Positions 8,517 to 16,434 of a stretch of 64,000 bases of DNA are shown here, piece by piece. The notes beneath the pieces are model-generated. The model searched no databases and was not told where the DNA came from. It saw nothing but the letters and a program-made list of their open reading frames with translations. The stretch is taken from NCBI GenBank assembly GCA_947507875.1, contig CANNQP010000015.1, positions 25,682 to 89,681 of the forward strand, written 5' to 3'. A program made the translations under genes and the position numbers. Source of the DNA: Verrucomicrobiaceae bacterium (lineage in GTDB: Bacteria > Verrucomicrobiota > Verrucomicrobiia > Verrucomicrobiales > Verrucomicrobiaceae). Every line of letters starts with the position of its first letter. The stretch's first letter is position 1.

Positions 8517-9200
8517 TCAGCGGAAGAGTTCGCGAAAGAATCCCTTCGTTTCCACTCGGGCGCGATCAGTCCATGTCCACGCTTTGCGTGCAGCTTTTTT
8601 TAAGGCACGTGCGGCGCGTTCACCCTCGCTGCTAGGTTGTGAGCTAACGGTGGGATCAGTGGCGCCGATCTTGGGCGTCCAGTCCTGGAAAAGGAGGGCT
8701 CCTGTTTCGCCGGATGTCACCACAAAACCACATTCATGGCCAGTTTCATCCAGCAGAGCCATGCCCCATTCGGGAGCTCCTGTGCTTGGATTAGCTGCCA
8801 GTTGGTAATTCATTTGAGAAAAGGTGACCTGGGCAAGTGCTGCGGCTTTGGCGGCAGTGACACGTGCTTCTGAGCTACGCACCTTGAGGCGAACGAAGTC
8901 AATCGGCTGTGTGGGAGCGGGGGATAGCACCTTCTGACCGGCTCCTGCGGGTTCGGCTTTCCATCCCCCTACGCTGAGACTTGCCTTGATGCGCAATTGC
9001 TCTTGGGGGCGAAACACGTCTTGTGCATACACCATCCACACGGAGGGTTCGGCCGTGGCTGCTGAGCCTTTCAAAAGCAAAATGTTGCCGGCGACGGCAT
9101 TCCCGAAACTCAGGCTTACCGCCGCGGGGATTTCAGGATTTGCGAACGTGGAAGTGAGGCTCGTGGCTAAGGCAGCAAGAAGACAAAAGGGCTTTTTCAT
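8517..9200 (-). CDS. Hypothetical secreted protein with basic C-terminus
   Basis: Protein of 227 residues that I do not recognise. It has a clear signal peptide (MKKPFCLLAALATSLTSTFA), then a probably all-beta region to about residue 140 (AVSLSFGNAVAGNILLLKG, IDFVRLKVRSSEARV). A segment resembling a description of a stored value (EWGMALLDETGHECGFVVTSGETG) follows, then an Arg/Lys/Trp-rich helical tail (ALKKAARKAWTWTDRAR). The start at 9200 was chosen over 9245 because the signal peptide begins there. It lies 62 bp after deoC and 164 bp before bamA on the same strand, so co-transcription with deoC is possible. Confidence 0.6.
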   Translation of the reverse strand: MKKPFCLLAALATSLTSTFANPEIPAAVSLSFGNAVAGNILLLKGSAATAEPSVWMVYAQDVFRPQEQLRIKASLSVGGWKAEPAGAGQKVLSPAPTQPIDFVRLKVRSSEARVTAAKAAALAQVTFSQMNYQLAANPSTGAPEWGMALLDETGHECGFVVTSGETGALLFQDWTPKIGATDPTVSSQPSSEGERAARALKKAARKAWTWTDRARVETKGFFRELFR

Positions 9201-9262
9201 AAATGTTGATGCTGAGAAACTTCTGCACACTTCGCGAAGTAGCAAGACGTCATTGCTATGCT

Positions 9263-10216
9263 TCAGTAGCCTTCGCTTGCTTCACTAAAGCTCCATGGAG
9301 CCTGATAAACGTTCATGCGTTCTTTTTCCAGCTGACGCAGCAGATCGTTCAGCAGTGCCGAGGCACCGAAGCGATAGCGTTTTGGCGTCAGCCACGCATC
9401 ACCCAGTGTTTCTTTGACAGCGATGAGAAACGTCAAGGCTTGCTTAGCGGTGCGAATGCCGCCGGCGGGTTTCATTCCGATCATTACACCTGTCGCTAAG
9501 TAGTGATCGCGAATAGCCTCGATCATCACTTGGTTGTTCCCCAGCGTGGCATTCGCTGAGGTTTTGCCCGTGCTAGTTTTGATGAAATCTCCAGGACGAA
9601 TGACCTGCATGGCCAAAAAGCTCGCTGCGCGGATGTGATCGTAGGTTTCTAGTTCACTGACTTCCAGAATCACCTTCAGGGTCGCAGGGCCACAGGCCTG
9701 GACGACTGCCGCGATTTCGTCTTGAACCAGAGCGAGCTCTCCCCGCAGGTAGGCTCCCCGATTGATGACCATGTCCACCTCATCGGCCCCGTGCTCGACG
9801 GCTGTGCGCACTTCAGCGAGACGTGTTTTTAGGGCGGTTTGGCCGCTGGGAAAGGCCGTGGCAACGGAGGCGATACGCACTTTGGCTTTGGCTCCAAGTG
9901 CCTCTCTGGCATAGCTGACGAGAGAAGGATACACGCAGACAGCCGCGACATGAGGCACAGCTTCACTAGGCAGAGGCGTGACAGCTTTCTGGCATAGCGA
10001 CTTTATCTTCCCGGGAGTGTCTTTGCCTTCGAGAGTGGTCAGGTCCACCATAGAGATAGCGAGGTGCAGGCCAAACTGCTTGGCCTGTTGTTTTAGGCTT
10101 CGCGTCGTGTGCTTGGCCACGCGTTCCTCGACCCCTACACGATCCACGGTGCCGACTTCATTGAAAAAACGCCTAAGGCTGGCAACGGGGCTAGGGCGAG
10201 AGAGGGCGGAGTTCAT
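9263..10216 (-). CDS. deoC: Deoxyribose-phosphate aldolase (long form)
   Basis: Cleaves 2-deoxy-D-ribose 5-phosphate to glyceraldehyde 3-phosphate and acetaldehyde in deoxynucleoside breakdown. The class I aldolase residues are visible: the Schiff-base Lys in DFIKTSTGK, the second Lys in GMKPAGGIRT and the Asp of ADEVDMVIN. The 317-aa form, with an N-terminal arm of about 60 residues and the stretch VDLTTLEGKDTPGKI, resembles the longer animal-type enzyme more than the 220-260 aa form common in bacteria. The ATG at 10216 was chosen; the frame is open to 10429, but the extension has no family similarity and runs into the upstream gene. Confidence 0.93.
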   Translation of the reverse strand: MNSALSRPSPVASLRRFFNEVGTVDRVGVEERVAKHTTRSLKQQAKQFGLHLAISMVDLTTLEGKDTPGKIKSLCQKAVTPLPSEAVPHVAAVCVYPSLVSYAREALGAKAKVRIASVATAFPSGQTALKTRLAEVRTAVEHGADEVDMVINRGAYLRGELALVQDEIAAVVQACGPATLKVILEVSELETYDHIRAASFLAMQVIRPGDFIKTSTGKTSANATLGNNQVMIEAIRDHYLATGVMIGMKPAGGIRTAKQALTFLIAVKETLGDAWLTPKRYRFGASALLNDLLRQLEKERMNVYQAPWSFSEASEGY

Positions 10217-10409
10217 GAAGCCAAAGTGTGCATGAAAGTCGTTCCATGCCCAGCAGCAAATCGAGCCTGCTACTGCTTCCGCAGCTGCTTTAGGAGATGG
10301 GCGATCCGATCGAATACAATAGGCATGAGCTGCACGCCGATCTCCCAGAAGTGCCCCCCTCCTCGGATGAGCTGAGAATGAAAAGCGGACAGCAGCAAGC
10401 CTAGTTCTC

Positions 10410-11894
10410 TCAGCCCAGAGCTTCCGCAAAGCGACTGATCAAATCGGCTGAATCTTCCAGCCCTGCTGAGACACGAATCAAATGCGAAGGCACTCCGCAG
10501 GAGGCAGCCCAGTCCAGTTCATCGTAGTGCGCGAGGAGCGTGTAAGGGCAGACCAGGGTGAAGTTCGTGCCCAGGCTGGGGCCCTTGCAGACACGCAACG
10601 CATCGTAGAAGGCAGCACTCGTCTTGGCAGCATCCTTCAGCAGGAAGGAGAACAGGCAGCCATAGCCACCGCCTTCTCGGCGGATGAATTCATAGCCTAC
10701 GCCGCCTTCTTCACGCGCATGCCAGACCTTTTCCACCTTGGGGTGCGCTTTCAGCCAGGTCGCCAAGGCAAGCGCATTTTGGCTCATCCGCTGCGCACGG
10801 GAGACAAAGGTTCGGCTGTTCTCCTCCAGCGCTACTGCGTCGCCACGCCACAGCGTGTGATCAGCATGCTCCCGCAGGAAGGCTGAAAAGGCTCCATGGT
10901 GCTGCCCACGTCGATTCAGCACCACACTGCCCGCCAGCACATCTCCTGCGCCCGAGAAGCTTTTCGTTAAACTCGTCGTCACCACATCGGCCACGCGCAT
11001 CGCATCTGCATGGGCCACGGTGGAGATCGTGTCATCTGCGATGATCGGCGTTGTGGGTTGGGTCTGTGCGCGCAGGGTCAGCAGGCGCTCCAGGTCCACG
11101 CAGCGCAGCAGGGGATTGCTTGGAACCTCACAGAACAGACCTGCCAGCGGTTCCTGCCGCAGCAGCGCGTGCAGCGTTTCATACTCTTCAGGGCGCACTA
11201 GCGGCAGGAAGTGAGCGCCTGATCCGAAGATTTGCTGCAGCTTCAGCACGTCCACGTAGGGGAAGTCGAGCTGCGCGGTTTTGCGTCCGGGGAAGAGTGT
11301 GGTCAGCATCCGGTGCACCGCGTAGTTCGCCGCCATGCCAGAGGGGAAAAGGAACACATCTTCTGGCTGCTGCCCGTAAAGTTCTGCCAGCCGAGCGCGC
11401 AGCGTTTGCGTGGCCTGCACGCCTTCCGCTTCTGTCACGGTCGTCGGCAGTCGCTCCAGCACATCACAGGCCTGTCGTGTGCTCACGATCTCTCCACAGA
11501 ATCGCCAAAACGAACGTGCCTTGGCATGAGCGGCCTCAGGGAAGATCGCCACGCCCAGCCCCGTACGCCAAGTCTCGGCGCGACCTTTGAAGCCGTCGCG
11601 CGCGATGAACTCCACGCAGCGCTGCGCATGAACCCAGCGCGGAAAAACCAAGCAACGCTCTCCGGACGCAGCCAGCTCCTGCTCCGCACGCACGAACAGC
11701 TCGCCCACCGCAGGCGGGCAGCAAAAGCGCGGATAGCCCGAGCGGAACTTCGACACCACTTCGGGGTCCTTTTCCTCATAGCCGATCACATGCCGCCACA
11801 AAGGAAGGCTGACACTGACGCCGAATTCATCATCCGGCAGGGGAGAGCCCAGGCTATCAGCCTGCCAGACAGGGTGGTGGAGAAGATCACTCAT
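10410..11894 (-). CDS. Trans-sulfuration (Cys/Met metabolism) PLP enzyme, cystathionine gamma-synthase-like
   Basis: Fold-type I PLP enzyme of 494 residues. The core (about 160-490) has the cofactor loop PSGMAANYAVHR, the substrate strand CEVPSNPLLRCVDL, the Asp of IADDTIST and the Schiff-base Lys, here Lys311 in TSLTKSFSGAGD. About 130 extra residues precede the core, including GYEEKDPEVVSKF and GYPRF. This arrangement resembles, from memory, the long fungal cystathionine gamma-synthases rather than the usual 380-400 aa bacterial MetB. Reaction is therefore probably O-acyl-homoserine plus cysteine to cystathionine, but a gamma-lyase role cannot be excluded. The ATG at 11894 was chosen over the upstream in-frame extension. 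Confidence 0.78.
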   Translation of the reverse strand: MSDLLHHPVWQADSLGSPLPDDEFGVSVSLPLWRHVIGYEEKDPEVVSKFRSGYPRFCCPPAVGELFVRAEQELAASGERCLVFPRWVHAQRCVEFIARDGFKGRAETWRTGLGVAIFPEAAHAKARSFWRFCGEIVSTRQACDVLERLPTTVTEAEGVQATQTLRARLAELYGQQPEDVFLFPSGMAANYAVHRMLTTLFPGRKTAQLDFPYVDVLKLQQIFGSGAHFLPLVRPEEYETLHALLRQEPLAGLFCEVPSNPLLRCVDLERLLTLRAQTQPTTPIIADDTISTVAHADAMRVADVVTTSLTKSFSGAGDVLAGSVVLNRRGQHHGAFSAFLREHADHTLWRGDAVALEENSRTFVSRAQRMSQNALALATWLKAHPKVEKVWHAREEGGVGYEFIRREGGGYGCLFSFLLKDAAKTSAAFYDALRVCKGPSLGTNFTLVCPYTLLAHYDELDWAASCGVPSHLIRVSAGLEDSADLISRFAEALG

Positions 11895-12062
11895 GAACCA
11901 AGAGCCGCTGGCTGTATCACGCCCACGTCCAGACGCCAGCGGAAGAATGCAGCGGCTGCCTTTGCCCTGCCCTCGCTGCACCCGCATTTATCCCCTGCGA
12001 AAGGGATGGGAATCTTTGGCTGCATTTGCTTGATTCTTGCGCTGCACCTCCTGGCCTTGGTC

Positions 12063-12806
12063 ATGAAACAAACCCTCCTCCTCACCCTTCTGCTTCTGAT
12101 CCATGCGATCAGCCCTAGCCCCGTGCGCGCTGCTGATCAGCATGCGGATAACTACAACTTCTGGTGGAACTACGTCGGCGACCACCCGCTCTTCAACAGC
12201 CCCTGGGGCCTGCACCTGGAGGTGCAAAACCGCCGCGAAGACTGGGGTGACGAATGGCAGCAGCTCCTCATCCGCCCTGGCATCAACTACACCCTGAGCC
12301 CCACGCTCACCGTCAGTGCCGGTTACGGTTATGTCAAAACGTACCCCTACGGCGATCTGCCTGTCGCGCAGGAGTTCGACGAGCATCGCATCTGGGAGCA
12401 GCTCACCTACAAGATGCAAGCCCTCGGCCTCGAATGGACGCACCGTCTGCGCCTCGAGCAGCGCTGGATCGAGCAGGCCAACGCCCAGGGCGAGCTCGAC
12501 AACTGGCGCATGGAAAACCGCATCCGCTACATGCTGCGCACCAGCATCCCGCTCACCTCCGACAAGAAAACCTACCTCGCCCTTTGGAATGAAGTCTTTC
12601 TGAACTTCGGCGGCAATATTCTCAAAAACCACTTCGATCAAAACCGTGCCTTCATTGGCATTGGCCGCAAACTCACGCCCACCACCCGCCTCGAGATCGG
12701 CTTCATGGAACAGACCATCCAGCGCCGGGGTGGTGACAAGTGGGAAGCCAATCATACCCCCAGCATTTGGCTCATGTCCGCTTGGCCCTTCGGTGGCAAA
12801 TCCTGA
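12063..12806 (+). CDS. DUF2490 family outer-membrane-like protein
   Basis: Secreted protein of 247 residues with a signal peptide (MKQTLLLTLLLLIHAISPSP, cleaved near VRA-AD). The mature part alternates polar and aromatic residues as in a small beta barrel, with family-like motifs NFWWNYVGDHPLF, EVQNRREDWGDEWQQ, LRLEQRW and a terminal SIWLMSAWPFG. DUF2490 members have no established function; an outer-membrane location is inferred from the barrel pattern. It is divergent from the PLP enzyme with 168 bp between starts. The ATG at 12063 directly precedes the signal peptide; in-frame sequence upstream to 11232 is antisense to the PLP gene and was ignored. Confidence 0.75.
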   Translation: MKQTLLLTLLLLIHAISPSPVRAADQHADNYNFWWNYVGDHPLFNSPWGLHLEVQNRREDWGDEWQQLLIRPGINYTLSPTLTVSAGYGYVKTYPYGDLPVAQEFDEHRIWEQLTYKMQALGLEWTHRLRLEQRWIEQANAQGELDNWRMENRIRYMLRTSIPLTSDKKTYLALWNEVFLNFGGNILKNHFDQNRAFIGIGRKLTPTTRLEIGFMEQTIQRRGGDKWEANHTPSIWLMSAWPFGGKS

Positions 12807-12840
12807 CGCTGACATCGCACCTCGCCTTTTTAGTGCCGGA

Positions 12841-13200
12841 TCAGCCACGCCGCCCGTGGCGCTGCTCGTATTTCGCTGCCAGTTTTCGAAAGGCCATGAG
12901 CGTCGGCGATGCCTCATCCTTTCTCGTCACCAGCAGCATGCGCGCCGCCTTCGTCGCATCGCACAGCGGCTTCCACACCATGCCATCTCGTTGCAGATCA
13001 CGCAGACGGTCCGTCGCCACCGCGATGCCCAGACCGGAGGCCACCCGCCAGAGCAGGCTCAGGTAATCGCTCACTTGCTTTTGCTTTGCCAGTCGGTGCT
13101 TCGCTAGAAGCGCCACATTCAGCGTATCCGTCCACAGCGGCGTCACGGCCAGTTCATCGACCTCGCGGGGCCTACCCGCAGCATGGCGGAGACAAAGAAC
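12841..13200 (-). pseudogene. Remnant of a LysR-family regulator (C-terminal part only)
   Basis: The frame keeps the end of a LysR effector-binding domain: VDELAVTPLWTDTLNVALLA, then HRLAKQ and the typical strand and helix VASGLGIAVATDRLRDL, ending RKLAAKYEQRHG. No helix-turn-helix or first half of the domain is present; the frame is closed by a TGA at 13257-13255, and the sequence between that stop and the pheT end shows no LysR similarity. About 190 residues of a normal 300-residue protein are missing, so this is a decayed gene. A short start at 13146 would give 101 aa, but function is unlikely. Confidence 0.6.
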
Positions 13201-13254
13201 GACGGTGAAGGCAGAAAAAGCTCGCGCGCAGACTGCTTTTGAAAGGGACGCAGT

Positions 13255-13491
13255 TCAATACCGAACTCCATCGGCGTCCATCGGCACTTCAGGGCTCTGA
13301 AACCGAACTGCTGAGGTCGTCATTTGCAGCAAAGAGAGCCACTCCGCCATATCGACCAGCCCTTCGGCCTCTCTCCGCTCTTTGGCGGTGAGGCGTGACG
13401 CCATCGTGTATGAGTCCCCGGACCTGGAGGCAGAGCTCCTCAAGGCGGTAGATGGTCCTTGGCATCCAGTGGATGATGCCTTCTGTTTCAT
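13255..13491 (-). other. Unassigned open frame in a degraded gap after pheT
   Basis: With the LysR remnant this fills the 700-bp stretch 12807-13510, the only long region here without a convincing intact gene. The frame (78 codons, internal start giving MASRLTAKERREAEGLVDM) matches no family I know, lacks an evident ribosome-binding site and lies 19 bp after the pheT stop. It may be a remnant of the same decayed insertion or simply chance. I see no terminator or RNA in it. Confidence 0.2.
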
Positions 13492-13510
13492 TGGATGGAA
13501 GGTTCGAGGA

Positions 13511-15895
13511 CTACTTCCTCACCACCACCGGCAGAGCCTTCTCAAGCGCGGAGAGGATGCGGTTGTGAGTGGCATCGACTTCGGCGGTTTCGAGGGTTTT
13601 GTCGGGGGCGCGGTAGGTGAGGGTCCAGGCGAGGGATTTGCGGTCGGCGGGGAGCTTGGTGCCGGTGGGGTCGGTGAAGACGTCGAAGAGGGCGGTGCTG
13701 ATGAGCAGGGGCTCTTTGATGCCGTTGAAGAAGGCGGCGACTTTGGCGTTCGGCACGTCGGCGGGGAGCTCGAAGGCGACGTCGCGGCTCATGCCGGGGA
13801 AGCGGGGGAGGTCGGTGAACTTGGCGGGGCCGGTGCTGCCTTGGCGCAGGGCGCTGAGGAGGAGTTCGCAGACATAGACCGGCTCGCGTGCATCGAGCGC
13901 ACGAGCACGGGCAGGGTGGAGTTGGGCGATCCAGCCGAGGACGCGGTTGCCGGCCTTCAGCTCGCTGTGGAGGAGGAAGGTGCCGTTGTCTTTGAGGGGC
14001 TTGATTTCGACGGAGGAGACGCCGGGGAGGTTTTCGACGAGGCCGCGCAGGTCGAAGATGTCGGCGGCTTTCGGCACGCGGGCATGCCAGGAGCTAGGCG
14101 AAACCGGGCCGCTGAGCAGGATGGCGAGGCGCTCTTCTTCGCGGACCATGCCGTTCGGCATCTTGAGGAAGACGCGGCCGATCTCGAAGAGGCGGAGACG
14201 ATCAGCACCTTGGCGGATGTTCAGCGCGGCGCTGGCGAGCAGGCCGGGGACGATGCTAGGGCGGAGGGTGGTGTGGTCTTCGCTGAGCGGGTTCTTCAAT
14301 GCCGCGAGGCCGCCGGTGGGGTTGCCGAGGGCATCGTTGGTTTGCGGCGTGGAGATGAGGCGGAGGGTCTGAGCCTCGTTGAAGCCTCGATTCGCCAAGG
14401 CCTGGCGGATCTGCATGGCGTGGTCGTAAATTTTGTCGGTGCCATCACCCTGCGCGAAGGTGGCGGTGAACTTGGCAGGCACGCGGTCGAGTCCGATGAC
14501 GCGGGCGACTTCTTCGACGAGATCGACGCTGCGAACGAGGTCGAGGCGGTAGCTGGGAATGGTCCAGGCGCTGCCGTTTTGGGTCAAACCAAGCTTGGTG
14601 AGGATGGCGTGGGCTTCTTCGATCTGGAAGCCGTCGATGCCGAGCAGGCTCAAGGCGTGCTTTTCATCGAAAACGATGTCGCTGACGAGCTGCGGGGCTT
14701 CACCGGCGATCTTGAGTTCGGGTTCGGCGGTGCCGCCGGCGATTTCCAAAATGAGCTTGGTGGCGAGGTCGCTGCCGCCGTGGACCTGATGGGGGTCGAT
14801 GCCGCGCTCGAAGCGGTAGCTGGAGTCGGAATGCAGCGTGAGGCGGCGGGCGGTGCGGCGGATGTTGCTCGGGGTGAAGTAGGCGCTTTCCAAAAGGATG
14901 TTCGTGGTGCCTTCGACGACGCCGGTTTCCTCACCGCCCATGACGCCAGCGATGGCGACGGGGCGGGCGTTGTCGGCGATGACGAGGTCTTCGGTGAGAA
15001 GGGCGTATTCCTGGCCGTCGAGCGCGAGGATCTTTTCGCCTTCCTTGGCGCGGCGGACGGTGATGCCGCCCTGGAGTTTATCGAGGTCAAAGGCGTGCAG
15101 GCTCTGGCCCATCTCCATCATCACATAGTTGGTGATATCGACGATGTTGTTGATGGGGCGGAGGCCGATGCTTTCGAGGCGGGCTTTCAGCCAAGCTGGG
15201 CTGGGGCCGACTTTGACGCCTTTGATGACGCGGGCGGTGTAGTAGGGGCAGCCGTCGGTGGCCTCGAGCGTGACTTCGTCGGCCGTGGCGACGCGGGTTT
15301 GTGAGGTCGCTTGGGTGTGATCGCGTTCGCCTTTGAGCGGGATGCCGGTGAGGGCGGAGAGTTCGCGGGCGAGGCCGAGGTGGCTGAGCAGGTCGGAGCG
15401 GTTCGGGGTGATCTCGAGGTCGAAGAGCGTGTCGCTCTCGACGATCTGATTGATGGGTTTGCCGACGGGCAGCGAGCTGTCGAGAATCCACAGGCCGCCG
15501 GTGTCTTCGCCGATGCCGAGTTCCTTGCCGCTGCACATCATGCCGAGGCTATCGACACCGCGGAGCTTGCCTTCTTTGATCTCGAAGCCGCCGGGCAAAG
15601 CCGCACCGGGGAGGGCGAGCGGGACTTTGTCGCCCGCTTTGAAGTTCTTCGCGCCGCAAACGATCTGGCGCGGGCTGCCGCTGCCATCATCGACCTGGCA
15701 GACGCTGAGTTTGTCAGCATTCGGGTGCTGCTCAAAGGACTGGATCTGAGCGACGATGACCTTGTCAGAAGCGACGCCCTTTTGCTCAATGCCTTCCACC
15801 TCAATGCCCGCGAAGGTCAGGAGGTCGGAGAGCTGAGGCGTGGTGTAAGCGCTGAGGTCGAGATGGGTCTGGAGCCAGTTGAGGGAGACTTGCAT
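13511..15895 (-). CDS. pheT: Phenylalanine-tRNA ligase beta subunit
   Basis: Beta subunit of the alpha2-beta2 class II synthetase charging tRNA-Phe (794 aa, normal length). Domains in order: N-terminal B1/EMAP-type tRNA-binding domain (about 40-150, with VIVAQIQSFEQHPNADKLS and QIVCGAKNF), the B3/B4 editing domain (about 210-390), B5, the catalytic-like core with LRPSIVPGLL, and the C-terminal anticodon-binding FDX-ACB domain (from FTDLPRFPGMSRDVAF to ALEKALPVVVRK). pheT normally follows pheS directly; here a GxxExxY gene bracketed by inverted repeats lies between. No Shine-Dalgarno sequence precedes the ATG at 15895, which lies 23 bases from the nearer repeat. Confidence 0.97.
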   Translation of the reverse strand: MQVSLNWLQTHLDLSAYTTPQLSDLLTFAGIEVEGIEQKGVASDKVIVAQIQSFEQHPNADKLSVCQVDDGSGSPRQIVCGAKNFKAGDKVPLALPGAALPGGFEIKEGKLRGVDSLGMMCSGKELGIGEDTGGLWILDSSLPVGKPINQIVESDTLFDLEITPNRSDLLSHLGLARELSALTGIPLKGERDHTQATSQTRVATADEVTLEATDGCPYYTARVIKGVKVGPSPAWLKARLESIGLRPINNIVDITNYVMMEMGQSLHAFDLDKLQGGITVRRAKEGEKILALDGQEYALLTEDLVIADNARPVAIAGVMGGEETGVVEGTTNILLESAYFTPSNIRRTARRLTLHSDSSYRFERGIDPHQVHGGSDLATKLILEIAGGTAEPELKIAGEAPQLVSDIVFDEKHALSLLGIDGFQIEEAHAILTKLGLTQNGSAWTIPSYRLDLVRSVDLVEEVARVIGLDRVPAKFTATFAQGDGTDKIYDHAMQIRQALANRGFNEAQTLRLISTPQTNDALGNPTGGLAALKNPLSEDHTTLRPSIVPGLLASAALNIRQGADRLRLFEIGRVFLKMPNGMVREEERLAILLSGPVSPSSWHARVPKAADIFDLRGLVENLPGVSSVEIKPLKDNGTFLLHSELKAGNRVLGWIAQLHPARARALDAREPVYVCELLLSALRQGSTGPAKFTDLPRFPGMSRDVAFELPADVPNAKVAAFFNGIKEPLLISTALFDVFTDPTGTKLPADRKSLAWTLTYRAPDKTLETAEVDATHNRILSALEKALPVVVRK

Positions 15896-15918
15896 GGGAG
15901 TGTTGGCGGGAAATTTTT

Positions 15919-15949
15919 ACAGGAGGACAGGAAGGCAGGAGGGACAGGA
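15919..15949. repeat. Left arm of 31-bp inverted repeat flanking the GxxExxY gene
   Basis: Purine-rich on the plus strand, beginning ACAGGAGGACAGGAAGGC. It matches the reverse complement of 16404-16434 at 30 of 31 positions; the single difference is G at 15943 against A. It lies 15 bp beyond the GxxExxY stop codon and 23 bp before pheT. Confidence 0.9.
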
Positions 15950-15964
15950 TTTTTTCCTTTTGGA

Positions 15965-16384
15965 TTAGTGGAGGTCGAAGGGTTCGACGTGTTTTGCGGC
16001 TCGGGGGCGGTAGAGGCGGTATTTGTGGCGGACGTCGATCTTGGGGGCTCCGAAGTTGATGAGGAGGCCGTCGTCGATGGCGGTGGCAGTAAGGTAGTTC
16101 ACCGTTTGAGCTTCGTGTGCTTTCAGGATGGCTTCGCAAGCCTTCAGTTCGATGAGGAGTTTGAGATCACCCGCAGTGATGACCATGTCGGCCTCAAATT
16201 TGCCGACGAGCTTGCTCTTGTAGAAGACATCAAGAGGCACCTTGGACTCAAATTGGATGCCTGCTGCCGCCAGCTCGATCTCCAAGCAGCGATGATACAC
16301 GGACTCACAGAACCCCGCCCCCATCTTCCGATGGATCGCGATGGCCATGCCAATCACAGCCTCCGTGAGTTGTTCCATGTTCAT
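15965..16384 (-). CDS. GxxExxY protein (PD-(D/E)XK nuclease-like family)
   Basis: Protein of 139 residues with the family signature G-x-x-E-x-x-Y in GFCESVY, after the helix VIGMAIAIHRKMGAG. A PD-(D/E)XK-like core follows: EADMVITAG, then LLIELKACEAI, with the E-x-K of the nuclease superfamily, and the family ending GLLINFGAPKIDVRHKYRLYRP. The function of the family is not established; it is highly multicopy in Verrucomicrobia and Planctomycetes. Possible starts are ATG 16384 or ATG 16378; a TTG at 16390 is less likely. The Shine-Dalgarno-like GGAGGAACAGGAAGGAG lies in and just after the right repeat arm. It is co-directional with pheS (50 bp gap) and pheT. Confidence 0.88.
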   Translation of the reverse strand: MNMEQLTEAVIGMAIAIHRKMGAGFCESVYHRCLEIELAAAGIQFESKVPLDVFYKSKLVGKFEADMVITAGDLKLLIELKACEAILKAHEAQTVNYLTATAIDDGLLINFGAPKIDVRHKYRLYRPRAAKHVEPFDLH

Positions 16385-16403
16385 GATCAAAATCCGAACT
16401 CCT

Positions 16404-16434
16404 TCCTGTTCCTCCTGCCTTCCTGTCCTCCTGT
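16404..16434. repeat. Right arm of 31-bp inverted repeat flanking the GxxExxY gene
   Basis: Reverse complement of 15919-15949 with one mismatch. Its outer end touches the pheS stop codon (16437-16435, minus strand). In mRNA the two arms could pair into a long stem enclosing the GxxExxY coding region and covering its ribosome-binding purine tract. Confidence 0.9.

Larger units (their letters stand above)
15919..16434 (-). mobile_element. Putative 516-bp GxxExxY cassette inserted between pheS and pheT
   Basis: One GxxExxY gene bounded by near-identical 31-bp inverted repeats sits inside what is usually a contiguous pheST operon. The right boundary is the base immediately next to the pheS stop codon, so pheS is intact. 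No transposase is encoded and I see no target-site duplication, so movement would need factors from elsewhere. The alternative is that the repeats are regulatory RNA arms. Treat the mobile nature as inference. Confidence 0.45.

Noticed and set aside
9229..9240. ACTTCGCGAAGT palindrome after deoC
   Set aside because: Perfect, but only 12 bp and without a T-run; not distinctive enough to call a terminator or operator.
11232..12062. In-frame N-terminal extension of the DUF2490 gene
   Set aside because: The first part lies antisense to the PLP enzyme, and a clear signal peptide begins at the ATG at 12063.
13382..15304. 640-codon open frame on the plus strand, Gly/Ala/Asp/Glu-rich
   Set aside because: It is antisense to pheT, whose domains are certain; high-GC codon bias keeps the opposite frame open, and the sequence has low complexity with no family similarity.
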